A DNA stretch of 64,000 nucleotides. It comes from Ophthalmolycus amberensis (taxonomy: Eukaryota > Chordata > Actinopteri > Perciformes > Zoarcidae). Position 1 is the stretch's first letter. Every line of letters begins with the position of its first letter. The stretch spans positions 2,104,501 to 2,168,500 of the forward strand of contig JAFEUB010000796.1 of the NCBI GenBank assembly GCA_024529925.1. The letters run 5' to 3'. The notes under the pieces are model-generated. The model saw only the letters and a program-made list of their open reading frames with translations, was not told the origin of the DNA and ran no database searches. This document shows, piece after piece, positions 37,801 through 48,500 of this stretch. The position numbers and the translations under genes are program-made.

Positions 37801-40247
37801 TGCACACTCCTCTGTGTTTTGATTAATATTTTAGCAGCCTCAGGGAGGAAATGGGTCTTCCTCAGAGCTAATCTGTTATGGGGTGGATGCTTGGAGCAGA
37901 GGAAAGAGAAGATGATAGAAGAGGAAGGTCAAGCTCGACTGTTTTTATTTTCCATGTCAGAAGCTGTGAAGACATCCAATACAAACCAAATGCCTCGCAA
38001 TTATGAATAATGCACCAGTACAGAGTTTAGGGGAGATGCTCAAGCGAGCTGAGCGTTAAGTAGATTAAGGTTCTGAATTATAAAGGTGTCTTTTAAGGAA
38101 ACCTGACAATCACGACAAGCATTTTTGGCACCGCATTAATAGAAATAAGGAACGACCAGTGTATTTCTCTTCAGTCCACCCCCGTTATCCTCAGTTTAAC
38201 GGATTTATGCTATGTCAAGCTGAATATTAAGCATTCTTCATAAGAAAATATAAATTGAGCAATAATCTTACACCCTTTATGGGAGACATATTAGGGACAA
38301 CTTAATTTTGTGGCACTGCTGTCTCTTGTCCACCTGCTGAACACCACTCTGTTACTACCCTCTTGTGTCACATTCGCACAACTGCCACACATGGACACAT
38401 TTGTCATCTGGCCAACTAGTGTAGAGAATTTTTTTTTTTTAATTCTCAGCCACTGAAATTCTTTGTAAATGATGGTTGACTTCAAATTGAGTGTGTGTTG
38501 TACGTATGTTGTTTTTAGCAGAGCCTATGCTGCATTGGCCTGAAATTTTGGCCATTGCCAACCCAGCCGTTTTAGGCCTTAGCTTTCAAAAATGTGCAGC
38601 CTGAAATCATAATAAAGTAACCTGATTCCAAGATCGTCCACATCTTGGGGCATCCTCTTTCTACATACAAAGCGAATTACCAAGCTGCAACCATGAATAG
38701 TTACAACCGAAAAATAGCCACAAAATGGTGATAAGCATGCATTAATGGAGTTGTATAGGTTACTGTGTTGACTTACAGAAAAATGCCAACTCTTTAACCA
38801 GCATATTTCTTCTATTGCCTCAAACAATGTTATTTAATTGTATTCTGAATCTAAACTCAAAACGTTGCCTTACTTTTTCTGTTTTTTAAACTTTTTTGTT
38901 TGATCTCACTGGATATCACACCTCTAGTTTTGATTTTTTACAATTTTCTTCAAAGCTATTTAAATAGTGTTTGTGGTACTGGTGGTAATAGCTGCAGTGT
39001 TGGTGTATCACCTTCTATGTCTGTGTGCTGCTTTTCTAGGCTTCCTCTTTCATTGATTCCCACTCTCTTTTATTTATGTTTGTTTACTGTGCTGCTTGAC
39101 TCAAGAACTGCCTATTGCTTTTATTGTCGAATGCAATGAAGGGTGCTTTTATCACCATTTGCCTGCAGGTCAAAGGTGAGAATGGAGACAAATGGGCCAA
39201 CTGTACAATGATGAACAGGGTGTTCTGATCCTGGAAACATACACCCAGTTCATGGATCCCAACTCTCCATTCTTTTGTCAATCCTGAGGATTTTAATGTA
39301 GGGCTTACATTTAAAACTTCAAAATACATTATTGCATCAAGCGTATATGAATTAATAAATAATAGCACTGACAAACTTTTTACACAGAGTGAGACCCTAT
39401 ATTGTCTTTGTAAGGAACATAAATAAATACAAGTGAAATCGTTTGGCTCCATCATCAGATGGAGTGTGAGCTAATTAGTAGACATAGAATTTTGGGTCAT
39501 TGGCGTCTTCTTTCTCTTCCTCGTCGTCTCTCTTGGTATTTTTCTCAGATAGCATACAGTAACCTTGACCTTGAATCCTCTTACACCTTGACGCAACGCG
39601 CCACTTTGCACATTAGTTCTGTTGACCAATATATGAATTATTCTGGCTGTATTGTTCGTGAATTTTTCCCCATGGCGTTACCATGTTGATTAAGTGCAGT
39701 ATGGAGGTCGAGTGTTGGCAATTACTCACCATGTGTTCGGAGCAGCGGGCCATGTACAGTGAGTGAAGCTGGCACATTAGGAACATACAAATGAAGCCTC
39801 GTGTTGTGGACTTATTTTAAGCTCTACCAGTCCATTTAGCGGCGTGTCCTTGGGGCGGGGGGGTATTTTGTACGCCTCCGATAGGTGTTGGCTTGCTAAT
39901 GAAGGTGGTATTTAATTTGGTTAAATGCTGCAGGGATCAAACCTTTGATATCTGTATGGATGAGATAGCATTACAATGGCGGATGGAAACCATTGGCTTA
40001 CAGAGGCCAAGTCTTTTATTCTTTATTTATAGAGGGCATTAGGTGCAGAAGGACAGGGTAGCTAGCAGGGAGCTAATGTGAGCATAAGGAGGATACACCT
40101 GCCCCTAGGTGCTTTTCGTAGCAGGTATAATAGCAATATATTTCCACATATGACATTCACTAATGTTTGTTAAGGGAATATCTGCAAGAGCAAGTCAGGC
40201 TTTAGCCTCGAACCCTGTGGCAAACCACTGCACAGTAAGACATTGGG
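34801..40247. other. Unique noncoding stretch with a pyrimidine-rich segment
   Basis: No protein-like frame. About 37610-37770 is strongly C/T-rich on the plus strand, which explains the long open frames on both strands there. The block 36600-36860 is complex and repeat-free and is a candidate conserved element. TG-rich and G9 patches occur near 39850. Nothing else is recognisable. Confidence 0.5.
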
Positions 40248-40308
40248 GCTATTAATGGGATGACATGCTGTAAGTAACTTACTTACAGCATGTCATCCCA
40301 TTAATAGC
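40248..40308. repeat. Perfect 61-bp hairpin (29-bp arms, 3-nt loop)
   Basis: The left arm begins GCTATTAATGGGATGACATG and ends CTGTAAGTA (40248-40276). The loop is ACT (40277-40279). The right arm (40280-40308) is its exact reverse complement over all 29 bases, and pairing stops sharply at both outer edges. With a 3-nt loop and no mismatch it is unlike a microRNA precursor. A near-perfect inverted duplication of this kind usually arises by strand switching during replication or repair, and the lack of mismatches suggests it is young or kept homogeneous. It could also be a small foldback element or an assembly or chimeric-read artefact. Confidence 0.95.
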
Positions 40309-40383
40309 AGGAAACCGACTCTTAGCTCTTCAGAGTATTTTACTTCCAATTCCAGTGCAGTTCATGATGACCTTATTGTATGG

Positions 40384-40538
40384 GTGTGTGTATGTATATA
40401 TATGTGTATATGTATGTATGTGTGTGTGCGTGTGTGTGTGTATATGTGTATATATATGTATGTGTGTGTGTGTGTGTGTATATGTATGTGTGTGTGTGTG
40501 TGTGTGTGCATGTGTGCGTGTGTATGTATGTGTGTATA

Positions 40539-40578
<40 letters not shown>
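40384..40578. repeat. Compound TG/TA microsatellite, about 195 bp
   Basis: Alternating purine-pyrimidine DNA built from TG, TATG, TGTA and TA units, ending in a pure TA run that abuts the hAT-like element. All long reading frames here on both strands (cysteine/valine/tyrosine or histidine/threonine repeats) are translations of the repeat and are not genes. Such tracts can adopt Z-DNA or cruciform structure. Confidence 0.95.
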
Positions 40579-40581
<3 letters not shown>

Positions 40582-41224
40582 GGGTGTAACTGTTCACAAA
40601 ATTCTCAGTTCGGTTCAATATGATACAGTGGTGCCATGGTTCTGTACGTTGTCAATACAGCAAAAAAGTAGAAATGCCAAATCCTCGCATGGTGGACTCT
40701 CAAGGAGGCTCAAATGGGCTCGTGAAGGAGTAGTGTCACAGGGCTCAATAGCGTTGCATGTTCGTACAGCCTGGTTTTCCACTCATATGGTGATATGAGT
40801 AGGGTCTCATATCCGCGGCTATAAATATAACAATATATATATATACAATATAACATTTAGCCCCAGTTTGAATCGGTAGGGAGTCGCTGCCTAAACGCTG
40901 CGGGCAGATTTTGTAGCGTGTGTGTTGCTGTTGGTTTTCCTGCTAAGCTAGTTTAGCGTAGCGCGCCTCCCGAACACACGTGCGTCACCAGATTACAATG
41001 TTGTTCTTCCGTGGTGGGCGTGTCAGACAGCACGTTGTCTGTTACGTTGGGTGGGTTGCCATCTTGAGCGCAGTGGCTCCACCGAGAGAACATTATATTT
41101 CCCACAATTTAAGCTTCTGCATTTTCCAAATGCAATAGTATTATTCAAACGTATTGTTCGGTTTACGAACCGTAAGCCTCGTACCGAACGGTTCAATACG
41201 AATATGTGTATTGTTACACCCCTA
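40579..41224. mobile_element. Non-autonomous hAT-like DNA transposon, about 646 bp
   Basis: The left end is TATGGGTGTAAC. The right end, reverse-complemented, is TAGGGGTGTAAC. The ends agree at 11 of 12 positions, and both continue into related sequence (CAGTTCGGTTCAATATGATAC on the left, CGTATTGAACCGTTCGGTAC in the right end reversed). The TAGGGGTGTAAC start followed by GGTTCGGTTC-type repeats is characteristic of an abundant fish hAT family. No transposase frame is present, and the interior is CpG-rich noncoding sequence. The target duplication cannot be read because both flanks are TA repeat. Strand is not assignable without a transposase. Confidence 0.7.
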
Positions 41225-41234
41225 ATATATATAC

Positions 41235-41266
<32 letters not shown>

Positions 41267-41330
41267 CACACACATATGTATACACATATATATATACATT
41301 TGTGTATATGTTATGTGTGTATGTATATGT
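41225..41330. repeat. Compound TA/TG/CA microsatellite
   Basis: A TA run, then (TG)13, then mixed TATACACA and TATGTGTG units. It continues the alternating purine-pyrimidine DNA found on the other side of the hAT-like element, so the element probably inserted into one longer array. The minus-strand frame of TH repeats is an artefact. Confidence 0.9.
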
Positions 41331-41953
41331 GACGATTCACAATCATTGTGACAAATTTGGGAATCGGTGAACAAAACCTCCACTCTCTCCGTCTCTCTGA
41401 CTGTGTAGTGTGGAGAGGTTTCTTCATTAAAACTGACAGAGAAGCCAGAGGCAGAGGAAGTGTTATAGCTCTGCAGACCTGTCACCACTTTTTCCACAAA
41501 CTATAATTTAATGCTGTACAATAATTGAAATAATTCTTTCATTTACTGACGAGGCTGCCAAATGTTGAACCAGAAAACTGCCGACAGCAAAGATAATGTG
41601 TTCCCTCATGGCGTTTTCTTTTTAAATTCATTTTCTATTCTAATGTATTAAATGCATAAATTCTCTCACTAATGGTTTGTGTGAGGCAGAGTAACACCAT
41701 ATTCAATGATGCAGTGTAGAGGGGTTTTACACTTAAAACAAGAACAACCATAATGAATGCCAATAAATCTGTGGACATGTCCATTTTTCCTTAGCCCTAA
41801 ATATATGCTTAGTTAATCCCTTTTTCTGCATTGGCCATTTGCAGAAGGTAATGGGAAGGTTTTCCTGCAAGATACGCTGGACTTTATTTGGACACTGACG
41901 AGAAACCTTTCTTAAGAACCTATTTCCACTCTCTCCATCAGCATGTCTTTTAC

Positions 41954-42001
41954 TATGGTCACTATTGCCAATATTTATTAACATTGGCAATAGTAAACAT
42001 A
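41954..42001. repeat. Imperfect hairpin, 19-bp arms with two mismatches
   Basis: The left arm is TATGGTCACTATTGCCAAT, the loop ATTTATTAAC (10 nt), and the right arm ATTGGCAATAGTAAACATA. The two mismatches lie in the outer half. The shape, a short stem with a 10-nt loop, is closer to a microRNA precursor than the other hairpins here, but the stem is too short and neither arm matches a known family. Confidence 0.75.
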
Positions 42002-43168
42002 ACTTTGGCCAAATAAGCTTTGAATCATCATACACCAAATCTCACTCAAAGTGTGTGCATGAAATCACAGCGTATTGTTGACACAGGAAGTATGGGCATG
42101 GCATTCAGTGACAGAAAGAGTGAAGTATTCCAGTGAAGGCATTTGATTGAGTGGTGTCCAATTACACTTAAACTCAAAAGTGACAACAAATGGAAACTCA
42201 TACCAGTTTGTTTTTGAAATTGCAATGAATTCTTTCTACTTTAAAGTTCCTTATAAACTATTTCCAGGATCCCTTATGACAACTCAAACTCAGTGACAGA
42301 GTCTTAACTTCAGAACAAGAAACAGTCACTCTCTATGCTGTGCAGGTCATGTGCTCCATGAAGTAAGCCATTTAGGCAATTATACATTTTCCTGACATTC
42401 CTAGTGAATTAGCATTTCATTTGGCTTCATTATTCATAGAACTGCCATCTTTTAAGGCTGTTTTCCACATGTCAAAATTGAGGCACTGAATGCATCAGGC
42501 ATCAAATTGTCCCAAAGAGAAAAAATATTTCAACTCTCAACGCAGATCCTTCCTTTGCTGTAGCAGTATGAGATAAATGTCCAAGCTTCAATATAGACAT
42601 TAGAACTTAATTCAAAGGCAGTCACTCAGCTATTTAACATTTTGATCAGAGGAATTTCCGTTGGTGGCCAAATTTTGCACTCACACTGTTTCCCACCTAG
42701 TGTATATTGATACATTTGCGAAACAACATTTTGCTCAAGAGATCTATCGGTGCCCAACTCTTTTTTTAAATTTTCTTATACTTGTGTGTGTCGAGATTCT
42801 CTTTAGCCATTACAGGAATGCTCAGAAAGTTGAAAGCAACGTTCAAAAGTAATTCCGGGGGCTGGAAGCAGTGGAATTACAAGGGGCTTGTGCTCTGTTT
42901 CTCATGTTCAGTCTGTATTTGTAAAAAGGAGCAGTCACAGGGAATAACCTCTGTAGCTGTAGGCAATTATTCAATTGCTGTGTACTTTCTTTCTCTCATT
43001 CTTCTTTGTTATATTCTATAATTGTGATGATTCAGTGTTTGGCAAGCCCAACTCTTTCTCTTTCACTCACTTTCCCGGGGCGATGTCCTGGGAGGGTCAC
43101 TGTGGCCATCATGACAACTCCATTGTGTTGATTACACCAATGATAGATAGCTTTTGCTATGAGATGAG

Positions 43169-43170
<2 letters not shown>

Positions 43171-43205
<35 letters not shown>
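43171..43205. repeat. (GA)n microsatellite
   Basis: About 17 uninterrupted GA units followed by GGGGCTGAGACACAGG. The reading frames of ER or SL repeats on both strands are artefacts. Purine/pyrimidine mirror tracts like this can form triplex DNA. Confidence 0.95.
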
Positions 43206-43209
<4 letters not shown>

Positions 43210-44200
43210 TGAGACACAGGAATATGAATGCAGAGCAGATGAGATGGAGAGAGACAAAAGAGAAAGGGGAGGTGACCGAAGAGAAGACAAAGTATGGAGA
43301 GTGAGGAGAATATTCAACATTAGTAAATTATGAAATTTAGAGATCACTTTTTGGGGGGTTGGAAACATATTTGGAAAATTGTAAAATATAAGCTGTCTTC
43401 GTGAAATTTTAAATTTTAGTAAGTTTATCTTTTTTTTTTTTGCAGCGTGCATGAATTATTCCTGTGAGCCTAAAAGCCTTAAGATCTGAAATTCTACTAC
43501 CGTCTCAAAAGTTTGCTTTCCTTTACATAGCAGAAGTGCAGTCTTGAATATGATACAAAGGTATGAGTCTGTGAAGATGTGTTGAAATTAAAATGTTTAG
43601 AATATGTGGTATTTCTGTTAAGCACACGAGACGGGAGGTCACTGAGTCTTTGCCTTATTTACTGAGTGCTCTATTCTTACATCAGTGGAGTGTTGGTTTA
43701 ATCCAAACACACTTTGTAGTATATGTTTTGCCACTGTCACATCTTAGTCCCTCCCACTGAAGAGTGAGAGAGATGACGGAGAAGATGCAAGGAGAAAGGA
43801 AACTCATTTGTAGAGAAATGATACGTCCTTTCCTTGGAACCGTCATCTGAAGCAGCATCTGTTTCTGCTGATGCCAGCACAGCTGGATCAGCTGTCAGTC
43901 AGTCTGCTTTAACAGTTCTGCAGTGGCTTTTGATGCTTCGGAGACTAGAACATTGTTTATGGTTCTTTTTCTCAATCAGACCTACAGTTAACAGATCCAC
44001 TATCTGAAATGATGATGAATCTGCTGAAAGTAAAGTCTAAATTTCCTGAGTTCTGCTCTGGTTCAGTTTTTTGTCTGACAACTTTGATACAAAACTGCAG
44101 TGATGTTGTGATGCAGTTTCTGATCAGTCGGATCAGCAGGGGTGTGTCAGCCCGGTGAAAGTATTGAAGGCTGGTCTTGTGCACGTTCCCTCGAGTCTCA

Positions 44201-44216
44201 CCCCCCCCCCCCCCCC
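44201..44216. repeat. C16 homopolymer
   Basis: Sixteen consecutive C between CTCA and TTCC. The G-rich minus strand can form a G-quadruplex. Homopolymer length is sequencing-sensitive. Confidence 0.9.
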
Positions 44217-44534
44217 TTCCCTAACTCCACAGAGCAGAAATAACAGAACAGCCTTATTGATTATGGACCGGAACAATTTCCGGGTTATGAAAATGAGTAG
44301 CGAGGAACGATCAAATAAGGGATTGGCATGTTCACATAATCCGGAGACGATAAATCCTTCTGACCGTAGTGATTACAGGACTTTTCCTCCAGTGCCACCA
44401 ATAGGTTGATATTTGTGGTTTTGGATGCCATGATATGTGGTACAGAAATCAATGCCTCTCTAAGGATAAACTGTAGGGATTCCCTGACATATCTTCTTCG
44501 TTTTGTTCGAATTAAGAAATGTAATTGTGCCAAC

Positions 44535-44645
44535 AGCTAAGCTAAGATGGTCAGCATGTTAGCATGCTGGCATAAGCATTTGGCTCTAAGCACCGCTGTG
44601 TCTAAGTATGGCCTCATATAGCTGCTATTTTGGCTGTTAGTTTCT
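44535..44645 (+). repeat. Abundant perciform interspersed repeat, 3' half
   Basis: CTAAGATGGTCAGCATGTTA, AGCATGCTGGCATAAGCATT, TGGCTCTAAGCACCGCTGTG, TCTAAGTATGGCCTCATATA and GCTGCTATTTTGGCTGTTAG follow the known consensus order (GTTAGCATGCTGATGTTAGC, then TTTAGCTCAAAGCACCGCTG, then CCTAAGTACAGCCTCACAGA, then GCTGCTAGCATGGCTGTAGA). This is the downstream half of the family whose other fragments lie at both ends of the window. The match is from memory. Confidence 0.75.
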
Positions 44646-44978
44646 TAGTTCTGTGTCACTGTATCCCTTATAATTGATTGTTTGCCTCTAAATGGGATTT
44701 TGTTCAAGATGCAAGTGGGTTCAAATGTATTTCAGGAATATGCGAGCACCTGCTAATGTTAGTTTACAAGAAAAAAAAAAGATATTGGCTGACGCTATCA
44801 TTATTCAAATTTGGCCACTTGATAAATATCCTCATTGCGTTTTGTCAGCACCATGATGTCCATGTGCATATCAGGTTACATTATTTAGATGTTTTGCTGA
44901 GATACGCAACATCTCACTCCAACATGGTATTTGTAATTTACTATTAAGAGAATCTGGAGCCAAAGTTTTTCACATGCA

Positions 44979-44981
<3 letters not shown>

Positions 44982-45009
<28 letters not shown>

Positions 45010-45048
45010 TTACACACACTTACACACACCTACACACACACACACACA
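44982..45048. repeat. (CA)n array with 10-bp higher-order units
   Basis: A (CA)14 run is followed by three near-identical 10-bp units (CACACACTTA, CACACACTTA, CACACACCTA) and a further CA run. The TTA/CTA interruptions show the array has expanded in blocks as well as by single units. Confidence 0.9.
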
Positions 45049-45537
45049 AACAATCACCACGGCTACACTTCATCATGACCATCAATAGGAAGAGATGTAT
45101 GATTGATTAATGGAGCTTTTATCAATACAAGGATAGGAAAACGACCCCCGAAATCCACTTACATATCAGCAAGGCACTTTTATCCCTCCTCCCATGAACA
45201 TGATTTACGAAGGCAGTCAATGCGTAGCGCTGCTTACACGTGACTACATAATGAAATGGTGAGCTAACTTGGAAGAGCACAAACCCCTCGCTGAAGAGCA
45301 TTTAGTTAAGTGTACGGATTAGCATAAGAAAAGCAATCTCATAACACGAACAGACCTATCTAATTGAACTATTGTTCATGAAAGCCATGTGATCTTCTAT
45401 TGGCCCAGATCCCTCCAGCCCGCACTACTGCTTCTGCTTCTTTAGTAATGGGCTGTGATGTTATGTGGGTCTAAATGTGTGAGTAAAGGGGAACGCATCC
45501 CTCCAAATTGATCACTACTCCTCAACAGGAAAGGACA

Positions 45538-45553
45538 GGGGGGGGGGGGGGGG
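45538..45553. repeat. G16 homopolymer
   Basis: Sixteen consecutive G between GGACA and TGTTAGC. A G-quadruplex candidate. A second C-rich tract (C9, G, C3) lies 90 bp further on at 45646. Confidence 0.9.
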
Positions 45554-48500
45554 TGTTAGCGAGCAGATGCTAACTCAGCCAATAATGAACAGGGTGGTTA
45601 TAATGTGAAATCCATTGCCTCTCAATCGAGGCCATTGATCAAATGCCCCCCCCCGCCCTATACGTTTGATCCCCTGCCTGGCTGTTGTAGTCTGAAGCAG
45701 TGTCGTCTTGCTTTCTACAGTAATTCATTCTCCCAATCTGTATGTTGTCTTGCTCACTCATCTGTCTGTCTTTCAGTCAAAGAAGCTGGTTGTGAAGGAA
45801 AGTGACTCCTATTTCAGCTTTTAATGTAGGTGGTGCAAGGACGCAGGAAGTGACCCTCGTTCCATCAGAAACGATTGCAACCTGGACAGAGAAGAATGAG
45901 TTTACTCACCTTTGTACAAGCTCTGACTTTGACTGGACGCCTCCCTCAAAGCTTTTAACAGGCAGATGTAATAGCCCTGTGGTTTGGAAGAGGGCATGGT
46001 TAGAGCGCCTCTGGAAGAGCAAGCTGGCGTCTCTTGTGGCTTCAGATGCGGTCTAAGTTGTACTTAATGCACTGACAGGTAATCCATCTGAAGGCAAGAT
46101 GCTTTATGGCGATTTAGACAGGAAATCAGAAACCTAGTGTGGTATTAGCCCCAGTGTCTCCTACTGGTGTCCCAGCCCATTATGCAGAGGGGATTTTATA
46201 TTATTTCCGTTTTGAGGACGCACATCTTGTTGTTGTTGTGATCAGTGCATTCTTTGAAAAGAGCACCCTGACACGGATGGCTGTAGTGAATTAATGTCCA
46301 TGTTCCACCAAGTACGAGCACCAGATACCTGGTTTCATTTGCAATGTGGTTTCAGAGAAGAAACATTGAGGGATTGAATACTGAAGTATTTAAATACTAG
46401 TGCAAGTTGTAATTTGATCATTTGAGTCATACTTCTTTGCATTTGCAAGTTACAATGCAATTCTTCACTGTCTTTATTTCATATATTTGGACCATATACA
46501 TAAACAATGACGATTATGTTTGTAATTTACAACTGTTTCAACCAGATATGTCAGTCTTTCATGTCGTCTTTTTGGAAACTCTGGTGGTTTCTGGAGGAAG
46601 TGTGAGAAGCTGTTCTGGTGGCTTTGGTGATGCATTGTCAAACTGCAATCTCCCGTCATATGAGCATGTTAAAATATCATTAACACATTTTACTCTCAGC
46701 CTAGATTTAATTCAACTATTTAAAATTGCTTGACTAATACCGTTTTGTAAAAAAACATGTTGTGGAATAAGTTGAAAGCAGGTCACATTGATATTGCCTC
46801 CAGTGTCATCAACAGCTGCTAATATATTGACGTTGGGGTCTTTACTCACAGCTGATGAGATCATGTAGCTTTTCAGTCCAATAAATCACCACTCTCGACT
46901 TACCGATGGGATATTAATCTTCCTCAACAAACGTGCCCATCAGAAATGAATCGTACCATTGCGTGGAGATGACCGGTGCCTCAGAAGATTAAACGGATTG
47001 ATGCCATGTCTGAAAATATACATACCTGCTGTTTGTAGCCACAATATCTGTATACAAACAATACACTTTACCTGCGAGGACACCTTTACCGTTTGTTTAC
47101 AGCTGCCTTGTTGAGCTAAAAATTACGGAGAGAATGAAGTCCAAACAGGCCGTGCATAATTAATGGAGTGTGTTTTCTTAAATTTAGCTGCTCTGTTTGT
47201 GTTCCACCTCATAATTGTGAGATGAAACCAAAGCTGGAAAATGAATTAATCTGCCGTATCTAATATACACACATTACAGGAACACACAGACCCGATCGGT
47301 CCTCTCCAGTGATATTTTAAAGCCATCGTTCCCACAGACCTGCTCTCCTGAGACCCCCATGCACTTGCATCCCAGGGAAGGCAGCAGCTTCCAGAGGCAG
47401 CAACGGCACTTCTCTCCCTGAAACGGAGGAACCCCATTCCATCTTTTCATTTTTCAACCCCCACCTCGATCTATCTCTCTTTCTTTCTGTCCCTCCCTCC
47501 CTCTCTTTTTTTTCACTTCCCTACAGTACATCACTCTGGCTTTATCCATTTCATGTTTAGTGAAACTCCCCAGGCGAGCACAACACAAGGCAACGAGATG
47601 CCGCAAATCTTTGATATCTTAAACAGAGGGCATAGTGCCAGCGCTCTTGCCAGATAGGAAGAACGGTAATCCAAGGGTGGAACATCATCCTGAATCAAAC
47701 AAAATGAATAAATAATCGGGGCTGCAGACACACTTTCATACTTGCGGTGCATGCCCGTGGAGGATTGGTTTACTAGCCCAAGTGATTAGTCTGCTGGCAG
47801 CATTGTTTGGTTTCTGTGGCTCAACCATTTACAGTATGATATAACAGCAGATCACATTCACTTCTTAACGCAGCCCACTGTAGAGCCAAAAAGAAAAAAA
47901 ACCAGCTCGCTGCTACTCAACTGTCACTTTAAATTTGTGGCATAATGTGTGATGCTTTAAATCATAATCCATGCTGTTTGGTCCCAATAGATCAAGTATC
48001 GTTCGTTTTATTATACTAATATTCACATTTTTGGGTATGACACATTGTTACATCACACACACATGGTACTAATCAAGTAGATAAATTAAATCAAACCTTT
48101 CTGTTCATCCATTTAACCAAAATGTTCTAATATATCATTTTTTCTCTGCAACTGTTTGCATTATTTCTGTTTGTTCAAGATAAGGACATTTTATTCATGC
48201 ATTTTGATCCCAATCTTATTCAAAACAATACTGCAAATTTCACATCAGTGGTAACTTCATACGTTCTGCCCAGCCTCTTTTTATAAATTCTCTCCAATAT
48301 GACAAATAAAATAGGGGCATTTTCTCATTGATAGTGGCTACATGCCAGTAGTTACATTAATAAACAACCAGCCAGAGATAATATTTTTCAATGCCATTCG
48401 ATTTTCAGAAGGTTACATTCCTAATGTTTATATTTCAGCAACCTCTCTCCTGTTTATACAATAGTGGGTATTAAAAGGGAGATTAAATTTTACCCGGCTG

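Larger units (their letters stand above)
41331..44200. other. Unique noncoding stretch, no gene seen
   Basis: No protein-like frame. A 101-codon minus-strand frame at 41733-42038 is unrecognised. Holds the hairpin at 41954-42001 and the GA array at 43171-43205. A T-run precedes TGCAG at 43430-43445 and looks acceptor-like, but no exon can be supported behind it. Confidence 0.55.

Noticed and set aside
40248..40308. Hairpin read as a microRNA precursor
   Set aside because: A 3-nt loop and a perfectly paired 29-bp stem with no flanking stem are unlike Drosha substrates.
40355..40798. 147-codon plus-strand frame and overlapping frames on both strands
   Set aside because: They are translations of the TG/TA array (C, V, Y or H, T, I repeats) running on into the hAT-like element.
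43032..43452. Frames with ER, SL and LS repeats around the GA array
   Set aside because: They are artefacts of the (GA)n microsatellite read in several frames.
44982..45048. 10-bp units read as a CRISPR-like or minisatellite array
   Set aside because: The units are CA-repeat variants without spacers, in a vertebrate genome.
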